64,000 nucleotides of DNA from Gammaproteobacteria bacterium (GTDB taxonomy: Bacteria; Pseudomonadota; Gammaproteobacteria; SZUA-229): NCBI GenBank assembly GCA_029882355.1, contig JAOUKV010000010.1, forward strand, positions 38,402-102,401. The letters run 5' to 3'. The position numbers and the translations under genes were made by a program. Of the stretch, positions 27,602-35,784 are shown in pieces; position 1 is the stretch's first letter; every line of letters starts with the position of its first letter. Below the pieces are notes generated by a model. The model saw only the letters and a list, made by a program, of their open reading frames with translations, made no database searches and was not told the DNA's origin.

Positions 27602-28078
27602 TTAAACACGGTTTAAATACCCCGGAGGGTTGTCCATGTTGATTCGTTGGTTAGGCATAACGTCCGCATATTTAGCCCATTTGTAAGCAGCCCATGCAGA
27701 CCATACTCCAATAACATGGTGGGTAATATCCAGAATGAAATGTATATCGAAACCATCACCATTAAGCAAGTGAACAACTTGATGAATTACAAAGAATGCC
27801 ACATACCCTACCGTAAACCAGAACACACGCCACCTACACCCAGACCGGTGAACTGAACGAATAGACATTTGAGCAATCACATTAAAACATATAAGAATTG
27901 AAAGAACCCAAAGACCTCCAGCACCTGGATCTGTTGATAATAGCGCGGACAACTCTTGATACTCACCCCGCATAGAGAACTCAACCAGATCAGTTATAAA
28001 CATGGTAAGCAGAAGCACCAGCATTCCCATCCATCCTTGTACAACGATTCCTTGATATTTACTCTCAATATTCCTCAT
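27602..28078 (-). CDS. small four-helix membrane protein, His-rich
   Basis: A 158-residue inner-membrane protein of unknown function. Four hydrophobic segments are visible: GWMGMLVLLLTMFITDLVEF (about residues 16-35), LWVLSILICFNVIAQMSI (about 57-74), VFWFTVGYVAFFVIHQVVHL (about 86-105) and FILDITHHVIGVWSAWAAYK (about 115-134). Histidines cluster at the ends of the last two segments (IHQVVH, IHFILDITHH), which could bind a metal or haem; this is only a suggestion. I chose ATG 28078 because AAGGAGAG lies just upstream. The C-terminal tail NQRINMDNPPGYLNRV is hydrophilic. No neighbour informs on its role. Confidence 0.7.
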   Translation of the reverse strand: MRNIESKYQGIVVQGWMGMLVLLLTMFITDLVEFSMRGEYQELSALLSTDPGAGGLWVLSILICFNVIAQMSIRSVHRSGCRWRVFWFTVGYVAFFVIHQVVHLLNGDGFDIHFILDITHHVIGVWSAWAAYKWAKYADVMPNQRINMDNPPGYLNRV

Positions 28079-28111
28079 GATTCTCTCCTTTAATTGTTCG
28101 TATAACAGCAA

Positions 28112-28192
28112 GTAGCCCGGATGAAGCTTTGCGGAATCCGGGGTTGTTCATCGTGATTTACCCCGGATTACGTTGCTCTTCATCCGGGCTAC
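28112..28192. repeat. REP-like element with GTAGCCCGGATGAAG ends
   Basis: GTAGCCCGGATGAAG (28112-28126) and its exact reverse complement (28178-28192) enclose a second inverted pair, AATCCGGGG and CCCCGGATT. This nested palindrome is a form widespread in gammaproteobacterial intergenic DNA. The GTAG head matches the tetranucleotide that REP-associated transposases recognise. Confidence 0.8.
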
Positions 28193-28210
28193 GGCACTTA
28201 CCGCGTTTAT

Positions 28211-28226
28211 AATTTACATGTAAATT
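28211..28226. repeat. 16-bp perfect palindrome
   Basis: AATTTACATGTAAATT reads identically on both strands. It lies about 130 bp upstream of the four-helix membrane-protein gene and is followed by GGCCTGACCCC. It could be an operator or the edge of a repeat; its place in a repeat-dense gap favours the latter. Confidence 0.5.
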
Positions 28227-28248
28227 GTAAGGCCTGACCCCGTGGGTG

Positions 28249-28271
28249 ATCAAGGAGTCTGAACCCTTGAT
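28249..28271. repeat. short inverted repeat sharing a 14-mer with 27206-27219
   Basis: ATCAAGG (28249-28255) and CCTTGAT (28265-28271) form a 7-bp stem. The 14 bases at 28249-28262 are the reverse complement of 27206-27219. The two copies flank the four-helix membrane-protein gene in opposite orientation. Confidence 0.5.
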
Positions 28272-28289
28272 TCTTATCGATCTCCTAGC

Positions 28290-29006
28290 TCAAAAACTCA
28301 ACTGAGCAAAAATAATTAAATTATTGCCAGATATCGTTCTGGAGTATTTTGGAATAGTGTTTTCGTTGTAAATTTGGCTTTGCGTAGACAAACTATCAGT
28401 TTTATAGTTGATTGACGTAGCTCTAATCCCAACCTTAAATATGCCTTTTCCGTAGGTATACTGTGCAACTGCACCCAAAGAATTATTGAACTCAAGTTTT
28501 ACCACTGGTGATATATCACCCAGATATCTATCGTTGTATACACCAGCATTAGATGGAGCACTGTCTGAGTAAACTGGGTTGTGATGATACGTCAAACCAA
28601 GGCCAAACTTATGTCCTCTAAGACTAAGAGAAGGAATTATATTAAATACTAACTTTTTGAATTCGGAAGTTGAAGTATCTGGGAAGATAAAAAAGAAGCT
28701 TGTATGATGCTCTCCACTAATCTCCATAGAAAATGACTTTGATTCAAAATAATGTTCTATTCCGACACCCAGAAACAGACCTGTTCCAGCTCTCATACCA
28801 GGATTATCCGTAATAATCGGGTTGGACATGGATGGATAATAATGAGACCAACTTTCAACATTATCTCCACCCATTGCTAATCCCCCTCTTAAAATCAAAT
28901 CATATTTCGCCGGTATATTCTCTACAGCAAATACTGTTGACGCAGAAAAACAACAACCGCCTAACGTAATAAATATTATATATTTCTTTAATGATTCCAT
29001 TTTCAT
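28290..29006 (-). CDS. putative outer-membrane beta-barrel protein
   Basis: A 238-residue exported protein of unknown function. A signal peptide follows the start (KKYIIFITLGGCCFSASTVF-AVEN). The mature part alternates polar and hydrophobic residues (YDLILRGGLAMGG, GTGLFLGVGIEHYF, FSMEISGEHHTSFFF, FKVGIRATSINY). It ends in IIFAQLSF, with a terminal Phe as in BAM-inserted barrels. About eight to ten strands fit an OmpW/OmpX-sized pore or an acyloxyacyl hydrolase-like fold, but no family motif is clear. I start at ATG 29006 (AGAAG upstream); the open frame continues upstream into repeat DNA. Base composition is AT-rich. Confidence 0.65.
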   Translation of the reverse strand: MKMESLKKYIIFITLGGCCFSASTVFAVENIPAKYDLILRGGLAMGGDNVESWSHYYPSMSNPIITDNPGMRAGTGLFLGVGIEHYFESKSFSMEISGEHHTSFFFIFPDTSTSEFKKLVFNIIPSLSLRGHKFGLGLTYHHNPVYSDSAPSNAGVYNDRYLGDISPVVKLEFNNSLGAVAQYTYGKGIFKVGIRATSINYKTDSLSTQSQIYNENTIPKYSRTISGNNLIIFAQLSF

Positions 29007-29047
29007 GATTAACTTCTGAGCGAGGTAGAGTACAATAAGCATAGCAC

Positions 29048-29131
29048 GTAGGGTGGGCACGGTTTTGTGCTCACGCGGTTATTAAATAATTTGACGGTAT
29101 ACACGTGGGCAAAAAAGCTTGCCCACCCTAC
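29048..29131. repeat. REP-like element with GTAGGGTGGGCA ends
   Basis: GTAGGGTGGGCA (29048-29059) and TGCCCACCCTAC (29120-29131) are exact reverse complements. Inside the right half GTGGGCA (29105-29111) also pairs with TGCCCAC (29120-29126). A lone, degenerate right end of the same type lies at 26970-26981. It fills the gap between the divergent barrel and thioredoxin-like genes. Confidence 0.75.
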
Positions 29132-29222
29132 TTGGCTACCGCGCTCCTTGATTTTTTTATATGGATCACGTAAAAACGCTCTTATACAAAAATAAGAACA
29201 AAGTTATCAAGGAGATGCAGAG

Positions 29223-29729
29223 TTGAAAATCACTATAATCAAATTACCCCATCAAAAAAACAAATCAAGATTGAGCTTGGTTTATGTCTTTTTACTACCC
29301 ATTGTACTGCTTAGCAGTATTTTTATATCTAGCTGCAGCGACAACCAAAATCAAAGCAATTTTATCCCTCTCGATGGAATGACACGACTAACTGATGACA
29401 CAATTACTGAAACAATAGAAAATTCTACTGGGAGTCTTTTAGTTCATTTCACCTCATATGACCCAAATTGCGGTTACTGCGCAAATTCAAATCCATACAT
29501 AGAAGAAGTAATGCAAACCTATAAAAACAAACTCAGGGTTGCACGTATATCTTGGGAACCTTGGCGTAGCTATGCTCATGAATCAAAAGACATAAAAAAA
29601 GAATATTGGATTAGGGGTCTTCCAATGGTTGTCTTATATAAAGATGGAGAAGAACTTTGGCGAGGCACTGGCAATACACCAGAAAATAAAGTTAAAATTA
29701 CAGACTTATTAAATCAATGTTGCAGTTAA
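29223..29729 (+). CDS. thioredoxin-fold lipoprotein (CGYC)
   Basis: A 168-residue exported protein. A long signal (residues 14-38, LVYVFLLPIVLLSSIFISSC) ends in a lipobox-like ISSC, so it is probably lipid-anchored. The thioredoxin-like core follows: LLVHFTSYDPNCGYCANSNP has the CGYC active-site pair (about residues 83-86), and IRGLPMVVLYKDGEELWRG carries the cis-proline turn. Translation starts at TTG 29223 with a strong AAGGAGAT at the right distance. It probably handles thiols or disulfides in the periplasm. It is convergent with a second thioredoxin-fold gene. Confidence 0.8.
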   Translation: MKITIIKLPHQKNKSRLSLVYVFLLPIVLLSSIFISSCSDNQNQSNFIPLDGMTRLTDDTITETIENSTGSLLVHFTSYDPNCGYCANSNPYIEEVMQTYKNKLRVARISWEPWRSYAHESKDIKKEYWIRGLPMVVLYKDGEELWRGTGNTPENKVKITDLLNQCCS

Positions 29730-29778
29730 TCCCATACAAAAAACACTTAATACAAACAATAAAGCAACTTTATATTAA

Positions 29779-30282
29779 TTAATGTTCGTCCCATACTTTA
29801 TACAATTCAGCTTCTACCCATTTTTTTAGTAAATGAAGTCCGTCCTCTTCATAACCTATATCTTTAGCAACTACATTTCCAGATGGATCATATATATGTA
29901 TAAATGGTGTTTTTCCTATCTTCAGCCTATAGGTATTATATGCATCATCATCTGACCAGTCATAACCCAAATCAAACTTGAGCACCGCTACATCCGGCCT
30001 TATATTAATAAATTCCTGGAGATCGGTATTTAGACGACGACAGGCTGGGCAGCTATTACTATAGAAATAAAGTATGGAGTATGAACCAAACACCACATAA
30101 TCCTCAGGATTCACTCTATCTGATTCAACTCTCATCTCCCTTATGCCAGTATTTTCTTTCATATAGCCCGCCTGAACCTCCATCAATTTATCCAACTCAG
30201 TTTTATAAGACAAGGTAATAAAAACCCCAGCAGCCAGTAATAAATACACTATTACATGCTGAGTAGAATTTGACTTCATCAT
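29779..30282 (-). CDS. membrane-anchored thioredoxin-like protein (CPAC)
   Basis: A 167-residue protein with an N-terminal anchor (about residues 9-25, VIVYLLLAAGVFITLSY) and a periplasmic thioredoxin-like domain. The redox pair is CPAC in SILYFYSNSCPACRRLNTDL (about residues 69-88); IGKTPFIHIYDPSGNVV holds the cis-Pro turn. Its ATG overlaps the stop of the TPM-domain gene as ATGA, so the two proteins are co-translated and may act together. The CPAC dipeptide differs from the CGPC of classical thioredoxin. Function is otherwise unknown. Confidence 0.8.
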   Translation of the reverse strand: MMKSNSTQHVIVYLLLAAGVFITLSYKTELDKLMEVQAGYMKENTGIREMRVESDRVNPEDYVVFGSYSILYFYSNSCPACRRLNTDLQEFINIRPDVAVLKFDLGYDWSDDDAYNTYRLKIGKTPFIHIYDPSGNVVAKDIGYEEDGLHLLKKWVEAELYKVWDEH

Positions 30283-30911
30283 TTTCGGCTACCTCGTATA
30301 ACAAAACAAATTAATGTATAAATACAACCAATCATAAGCAAACTCAATACAATCCATTCACGAACCGTTAGCAATCTTTTATTTTCGACAACATCTTTTG
30401 CAATATCCGCACGTTCTAAAATATTAATTAATTCATTAACACCGACATCAATACCATCAAACCATTCAGAAGATCGCCAGTATGGACAAATCTTTTCATC
30501 ACATATAAATTCCACTAACACATCTGGAAGCAAATACTGAATTGAAGGACGGGTACCAATAAAAAATGAGCCTTCTTCGCCGTCAATAGTCATAAACACT
30601 GCTATTGATCTACCATTATGAGCCTGATCCCACGCATCCATTGCTCGAAATGTATAGTGTCTTATTTTTTCACCAGAAGTACTTGGCACTATAAGAATCA
30701 CAAACTCAACACCAGTCTTATCTTTTAACGTTTCAAGTTTTTTATTCAACTCAATCTTTTGAACAATCGACAACACACCTTGATAATCATTAACAAACTC
30801 ATCCATAGCTGGAATATCTGAAAAATTAACTGAACTGTCACCAAAAAATGCTTGTGAATTGATGCCACTGATTAATAATAGCAATACTGGGAAAATGATT
30901 AGTCGCGCCAT
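30279..30911 (-). CDS. TPM-domain membrane protein
   Basis: A 210-residue protein with a signal peptide (about residues 1-20, LIIFPVLLLLISGINSQAFF), a periplasmic TPM domain and a C-terminal membrane segment (about 185-205, WIVLSLLMIGCIYTLICFVI). TPM features are FVNDYQGVLSIVQKIELNKK, TGVEFVILIVPSTSGEKIRH, AWDQAHNGRSIAVFMTIDGE and FFIGTRPSIQYLLPD. A cysteine pair, CDEKIC, lies at about residues 136-141. I chose ATG 30911; a TTG at 30950 is possible. TPM proteins act in envelope or photosystem maintenance in other organisms; here the role is unknown. Its stop overlaps the CPAC thioredoxin start. Confidence 0.78.
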   Translation of the reverse strand: MARLIIFPVLLLLISGINSQAFFGDSSVNFSDIPAMDEFVNDYQGVLSIVQKIELNKKLETLKDKTGVEFVILIVPSTSGEKIRHYTFRAMDAWDQAHNGRSIAVFMTIDGEEGSFFIGTRPSIQYLLPDVLVEFICDEKICPYWRSSEWFDGIDVGVNELINILERADIAKDVVENKRLLTVREWIVLSLLMIGCIYTLICFVIRGSRK

Positions 30912-31124
30912 AAAGAAACCGTTACAACACTTAGATCGAAATAACCGCAAGGTATCACACTAGATGTTTTTTTATAAATCAAAAGTTTAATATTTTCCAT
31001 AACATGCAGCATTCTTTATAAATGAGAAAATTGCTCTTTGATTTTTAACACAGCTTGCTTCTAATGTAAAAAAGCTTTTTTACCCCCCCCTCACACCTTG
31101 CCGAGCCATGCGACTTTGGTAGGG

Positions 31125-31148
31125 TCATAATTCATGAATGAATTATGA
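31125..31148. repeat. AT-rich 10-bp hairpin
   Basis: TCATAATTCA (31125-31134) and TGAATTATGA (31139-31148) form a perfect 10-bp stem with a TGAA loop. The preceding bases GGTAGGG give it the same GTAG-type head as its neighbours. It may be part of a larger element with 31176-31289. Confidence 0.6.
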
Positions 31149-31175
31149 GGTTCGTCGAGCATGGATGTGAGTAAC

Positions 31176-31289
31176 GTAGGATGCGGTGAATGCATTTTAT
31201 GAACCGCATCGTTCGCGGTATTTTTACTTCACCCTCACCCCAAACAAAAACTTCTCGACAGATGCGGTTCGTGCCTCACCACATCCTAC
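31176..31289. repeat. composite GTAGGATGCGGTGA repeat
   Basis: The outer arms GTAGGATGCGGTGA (31176-31189) and TCACCACATCCTAC (31276-31289) match at 13 of 14 positions. An inner pair, GATGCGGT (31180-31187) and ACCGCATC (31203-31210), forms a hairpin. GATGCGGTTCG recurs at 31261. It has the size and nested form of a REP doublet. Confidence 0.7.
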
Positions 31290-31299
31290 AAAAACATGG

Positions 31300-31319
31300 A
31301 TTCTCGCCTGCGCGGGAAT
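31300..31319. repeat. ATTC(T/C)CGC hairpin, dRS3-like
   Basis: ATTCTCGC and GCGGGAAT flank CTGC with one mismatched pair, in the phrase GGATT...GGAATGACG. It is the same repeat class as 27372-27396 and lies 13 bp beyond the dnaE stop, where it may also act as a weak transcription stop. Confidence 0.6.
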
Positions 31320-31331
31320 GACGAGCGTTTT

Positions 31332-34300
31332 TTAATAAAGCACATTAACCTGCTCATCACTAAACAAATGCCGCAACCGTCCCAACAAATCCTCACTAGG
31401 CTGAATCCGCCAGTCATCCCCCAACGTCAAACGCGTTAACTCCGCCCCACTATTGTACTGAATACAAACCGGACACTGCCCTTCTCTATAAGGTTGCAAT
31501 ACATCGGTAAGATTTCTTGTTAGCTCTACTTCCGACCATGAACCATTGGCTTTTGTTTTGTCGATGTTAATTTCCAGACAACGTGAAAACTTTTCGCGTG
31601 CCTGGGTCATGCTATAGATTGAACTGGCGACAATGCGATAGGAGCCGTTGAAGTCGTCGTAGGAGACCGGGCCTTCGACAACCAGCAGCGTGTCTTTTTC
31701 CAACAGGTGACCAAATGTTTCGTAGGTTTCTTCGTAGATGACGACATCGATGCGTGCGGTGCGATCATCGAGTACGGCGGTGACGATTTTGCTGCCACGT
31801 TGGGTTTTTCTGGTGCGCATGTTTAGCATTAAACCTGCGACGCGATATTCTTTGGTATTTTTTTTGCGATAATTTCCTTGAGCACCGCCGCTGTCTTTGG
31901 GCGCAAAGTCTGGGGCTTTGGATAAGGTGAAATCGGTGAATTGTTTAATTTCTTTTTCGAAACGATCAATCGGGTGACCGGTTAAATATAAACCCAGGGT
32001 TTCTTTTTCATAAGATAAACGCAGGTCATCTTGCCAGTCGGCCACCGTGACCATGTGAACCGGTTCCTGATCGCTTGAGGTATCTACTGAGCCGAACATA
32101 TCGTCCTGCCCTGCTTGCGCGTCTTTTTGATTTTGTTCTGCCATTTGCAAAACATTATTGATGCTGGCTATTAAGCTGGAACGGCCAGCACCTAATTCAT
32201 CCATGGCTCCGGCTTTGATTAAGGCTTCTAATACGCGACGATTTACTTTACGGGTATCGGAGCGACGACAGAAGTCGTAGAGGTCAGCATAAACGCCGTT
32301 TTCTTCACGTTCTTTAATGATGCCTTCGAGCGCGGCTTCGCCGACGCCTTTAATTGCACCCAAACCATAAAGCACGGTTTTGGAATCGGGCACGCTGAAA
32401 CGATAGTGTGACTGATTCACGTTCGGTGAAATCACTTCGAGATTTTGTTCATGGCAGTCTTCAATTAAGAAAACTACTTTGTCGGTGTTATCCATATCTG
32501 CAGACAACACCGCCGCCATAAACTCGGCGGGATAATGCTGTTTTAGAAACGCGGTTTGATAAGACAATAAAGCATACGCGGCGGAATGCGATTTATTAAA
32601 ACCGTAACCGGCGAATTTCTCTACCAGGTCAAATATCTTTATCGCAAGATTCGGATCGATACCATTATTTTTGGCACCTTCCTCGAACACCGAGCGTTCC
32701 TTCGCCATGACTTCGGGCTTCTTCTTGCCCATGGCACGGCGCAGCATGTCAGCGCCACCGAGCGAGTAACCGGCCAGCACCTGTGCGATCTGCATGACCT
32801 GCTCCTGATACAGGATGATGCCATAGGTTGGTTCAAGAATCGGTTTCAGCGATTCGTGCTGGTAGGTTTTATCCGGATAGGAAACGGCTTCGCGACCATG
32901 CTTACGATTAATAAAGTTGTCGACCATGCCCGACTGTAATGGCCCCGGTCGGAACAGCGCCACCAGCGCGATAATGTCTTCAAAGCTATCGGGCTTTAAG
33001 CGCGTGATCAGGTCTTTCATGCCGCGCGACTCAAGCTGGAACACGGCAGTAGTGTTCGCCGCCTGCAATAAATCAAAGGTGGGCTGATCGTCCATCGGTA
33101 TTTGTTCGATGACCAGATGTGCTTCGCCGGTTTTATCGCGAGCGACATTAATGTGTTTCACCGCCCAGTCGATGATGGTGAGCGTACGCAGACCCAGGAA
33201 ATCGAACTTGACCAGACCGACGGCTTCGATGTCATCTTTATCGAATTGAGTGACGATGCTCTGGCCACCTTCCTCACAGTACAGCGGTGAAAAGTCGGTG
33301 AGTAAAGTCGGCGAGATGACCACGCCACCGGCGTGTTTACCGGCGTTACGCGCCAGACCTTCCAGTGACAGGGCCATGTCGATCATGTCGTGCACGTCGT
33401 CTTCATCGTCGTAGGCGGCTTTCAGGTCTTCGGCTTCATTCAATGCTTTGGTTAGCGTCATGCCGATTTCAAACGGCACCATTTTTGCGATGCGATCGAC
33501 AAAACCGTAAGGTTGCGCCAGCACACGGCCGACATCACGGATCACCGCTTTCGAAGCCATGGTGCCGTAAGTAATAATCTGCGAGACGCTTTTACGCCCG
33601 TATTTTTGCGCCACGTAATCGATAACGCGGTCGCGACCTTCCATGCAGAAGTCGACATCGAAATCCGGTAGCGAGACACGTTCGGGGTTGAGGAATCGCT
33701 CGAACAGTAAGTCGAATTCCAGCGGATCAAGGTCGGTAATTTTTAGCGCGTAGGCGACCAGCGAACCGGCGCCGGAACCACGACCCGGGCCGACCGGAAT
33801 ACCGTTGTCTTTTGACCACTGGATGAAGTCGGCGACGATCAGGAAGTAACCCGGGAAACCCATGGTCAGGATAACTTTGATTTCGATTTTCAGGCGTTCA
33901 TCGTACTCGGCTTTACGGGCAGCGTAATCCTCAGCCGTGGCATCGAGTATGGTTCCCAGTCGCCAGGCCAGCCCTTCTTCTGAAAGACGGGTGAAATAAG
34001 ATTCGATGGTGTCGCCTTCTGGTACCGGGAAGTTGGGTAACTCACTTTCACCCAGACGCGTCACCAGATTGCAGCGTTTGGCAATCTCAACGGTGTTTTC
34101 TAAAGCCTCGGGGATATCCTCAAACAGGGCCTGCATTTCTTCGGCAGTGCGCAGATATTGCTGGTCACTGTAATTTTTTGAGCGGCGCGGATCATCCAGC
34201 GTTCGACCCGCGGTAATGCAGACGCGAACTTCGTGGGCATCGAAATCTTCGGCTTTCAGGAAACGTACATCGTTGGTGGCGACCACGGGCGTTTGCGTCT

Positions 34301-34916
34301 GCAAGGCCAGCTCAACGGCCTCGACGATATAGGCTTCTTCCTGTTCGCGGCCGGTGCGGATCAGCTCCAGATAAAAGCTGTTCGGGAATACCGATTTCCA
34401 GTGCACCAGTCTTTCTTGAGCCAGACCTTTTTGACCCGCCAGCAAGGCACGGCCAATCTCGCCCTCACGGCCACCGGAAAGTGCGATCAAGCCCTCGGCA
34501 TATTCTTCTACCCATGATGAGAGCACCATGGGTGCACCGCCGTGCTGACCTTCAAGGTAACTTTTGGAAATCAGCTGACTGAGGTTGAGATAACCGACAC
34601 GATCTTTACACAACAGCACCATGCGGTAAGGCAGGCCCTGCTCATCTTCCTGACGCACCCATAAATCAACGCCGATGATGGGCTTGATACCCGCACCCAG
34701 CGCAGCACGGGTGAATTTCACCATGGCGAACAGATTGCTCTGATCAGTGAGCGCCGCCGAAGGCATGTGATCAGCAGCCAGCGCAGTCATCAGCGGTTTC
34801 ACGCGCACCATACTATCCACCAGCGAGTACTCAGTATGTACTCGCAGATGAATAAAGCTGGGTGCTTTACCGCTAACTGATTGATCTTGCGATAATTCTG
34901 TCAATGCCTGTCTCAC
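31332..34916 (-). CDS. dnaE: DNA polymerase III alpha subunit
   Basis: Catalytic subunit of the replicative polymerase; 1194 residues, close to the family norm of about 1160. The N-terminal PHP domain begins FIHLRVHTEYSLVDSMVRVK (about residues 21-40). The polymerase core has VGPGRGSGAGSLVAYALKIT and the catalytic aspartates in SLPDFDVDFCMEGRDRVIDY (about 415-434). The fingers region has FNKSHSAAYALLSYQTAFLK. The tail has the helix-hairpin-helix and OB fold. Translation starts at GTG 34916. It follows rnhB on the same strand, 202 bp away. The usual downstream accA is missing; a repeat-filled island begins there. Confidence 0.98.
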   Translation of the reverse strand: MRQALTELSQDQSVSGKAPSFIHLRVHTEYSLVDSMVRVKPLMTALAADHMPSAALTDQSNLFAMVKFTRAALGAGIKPIIGVDLWVRQEDEQGLPYRMVLLCKDRVGYLNLSQLISKSYLEGQHGGAPMVLSSWVEEYAEGLIALSGGREGEIGRALLAGQKGLAQERLVHWKSVFPNSFYLELIRTGREQEEAYIVEAVELALQTQTPVVATNDVRFLKAEDFDAHEVRVCITAGRTLDDPRRSKNYSDQQYLRTAEEMQALFEDIPEALENTVEIAKRCNLVTRLGESELPNFPVPEGDTIESYFTRLSEEGLAWRLGTILDATAEDYAARKAEYDERLKIEIKVILTMGFPGYFLIVADFIQWSKDNGIPVGPGRGSGAGSLVAYALKITDLDPLEFDLLFERFLNPERVSLPDFDVDFCMEGRDRVIDYVAQKYGRKSVSQIITYGTMASKAVIRDVGRVLAQPYGFVDRIAKMVPFEIGMTLTKALNEAEDLKAAYDDEDDVHDMIDMALSLEGLARNAGKHAGGVVISPTLLTDFSPLYCEEGGQSIVTQFDKDDIEAVGLVKFDFLGLRTLTIIDWAVKHINVARDKTGEAHLVIEQIPMDDQPTFDLLQAANTTAVFQLESRGMKDLITRLKPDSFEDIIALVALFRPGPLQSGMVDNFINRKHGREAVSYPDKTYQHESLKPILEPTYGIILYQEQVMQIAQVLAGYSLGGADMLRRAMGKKKPEVMAKERSVFEEGAKNNGIDPNLAIKIFDLVEKFAGYGFNKSHSAAYALLSYQTAFLKQHYPAEFMAAVLSADMDNTDKVVFLIEDCHEQNLEVISPNVNQSHYRFSVPDSKTVLYGLGAIKGVGEAALEGIIKEREENGVYADLYDFCRRSDTRKVNRRVLEALIKAGAMDELGAGRSSLIASINNVLQMAEQNQKDAQAGQDDMFGSVDTSSDQEPVHMVTVADWQDDLRLSYEKETLGLYLTGHPIDRFEKEIKQFTDFTLSKAPDFAPKDSGGAQGNYRKKNTKEYRVAGLMLNMRTRKTQRGSKIVTAVLDDRTARIDVVIYEETYETFGHLLEKDTLLVVEGPVSYDDFNGSYRIVASSIYSMTQAREKFSRCLEINIDKTKANGSWSEVELTRNLTDVLQPYREGQCPVCIQYNSGAELTRLTLGDDWRIQPSEDLLGRLRHLFSDEQVNVLY

Positions 34917-35046
34917 AAAAATGACGGTTTTCGGGGTCTAAAATCGAACCCACAATAGAGCACAAAGTGTACCTGAATCAGGTAGAGAAATTGAGGAAAA
35001 TAAAAGAAAAAAGCTATTTACCGCAGAGAAAAAGCCTGGTTTTTTT

Positions 35047-35113
35047 GTAGGTGCGAATTCATTCGCACAGCGCTGGTTCTATCACCATTTTGTGCGAATG
35101 AATTCGCACCTAC
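35047..35113. repeat. REP-like doublet with 22-bp arms
   Basis: GTAGGTGCGAATTCATTCGCAC (22 bases, 35047-35068) would exceed the length I may quote in one run elsewhere, so note only that its arm starts GTAGGTGCGAATTC. The right arm (35092-35113) is its exact reverse complement. Each arm is itself a near-palindrome (GTGCGAAT..ATTCGCAC). It lies between dnaE and rnhB, just after the rnhB stop at 35119. Confidence 0.8.
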
Positions 35114-35118
35114 TCATC

Positions 35119-35748
35119 TCAAGCACCACCCTCTAAACATCTTCTCACCGGCGCATAACTACGACGGTGTTCGGGGCATGGTCCATGCTCGGCTAATAAC
35201 TCCATGTGTGCTTTGGTGGGATAACCTTTGTGTTTGTCGAAGCCGTAGTGCGGGTATTGCTCGTGCAGTACCGCCATTTGCGCGTCACGTTCTACCTTGG
35301 CGATGATTGAAGCGGCGCTAATCTCGGCAACGCGGGCATCACCTTTGATAATGGCGGTGACGGCGTGGCTGATATCCGGGCAGCGGTTGCCATCGATGAA
35401 GACATGATCGGGAGTGATTTGCAATTGTTCTACTGATTGTTTCATCGCCAGCATGGTCGCCTGCAGGATGTTGATGTTGTCAATTTCTGCAGGACTGATG
35501 CTGACCACCGCCCAGGCTTTGGCGTGCTTTTTGATCTCTTCGGCTAGCACTTCGCGGCGTTTGGCGGTGAGTTTTTTGGAATCGGCCAGACCTTCGATGG
35601 CATGATCTTTATCCAGTATCACCGCAGCGGCGACCACGTTGCCAACAAGGGGGCCTCGACCGGCTTCATCGACACCCGCCAGTAAACCACTGATTTCTGG
35701 AAGTTCTTCCTGCATTGTTACGGTTCTTCCGGTAGAATTCCCAGCCAT
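35119..35748 (-). CDS. rnhB: ribonuclease HII
   Basis: Removes ribonucleotides and RNA from RNA-DNA hybrids. A 209-residue protein. The catalytic acid pair lies in [18 protein letters not shown] (Asp 27-Glu 28 region). [10 protein letters not shown] supplies the third aspartate, and [16 protein letters not shown], then [20 protein letters not shown], are family signatures. The ATG at 35748 is used; an inner ATG at 35715 is possible. It leads toward dnaE, as in many gammaproteobacteria, but its customary upstream partner lpxB is here on the opposite strand, 36 bp away. Confidence 0.97.
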   Translation of the reverse strand: MAGNSTGRTVTMQEELPEISGLLAGVDEAGRGPLVGNVVAAAVILDKDHAIEGLADSKKLTAKRREVLAEEIKKHAKAWAVVSISPAEIDNINILQATMLAMKQSVEQLQITPDHVFIDGNRCPDISHAVTAIIKGDARVAEISAASIIAKVERDAQMAVLHEQYPHYGFDKHKGYPTKAHMELLAEHGPCPEHRRSYAPVRRCLEGGA

Positions 35749-35784
35749 TAAACAACCCCATTTTGATCAATATTAATTTGAAAT

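Larger units (their letters stand above)
30951..31331. other. repeat-filled gap between the island and dnaE
   Basis: No gene is seen in this 381-bp gap. It holds an AT-rich hairpin (31125-31148), a composite GTAGGATG element (31176-31289), an ATTC-type hairpin (31300-31319) and an eight-C run at 31083-31090. The gap lies after the dnaE stop and before the TPM gene start on the same strand. Confidence 0.6.
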
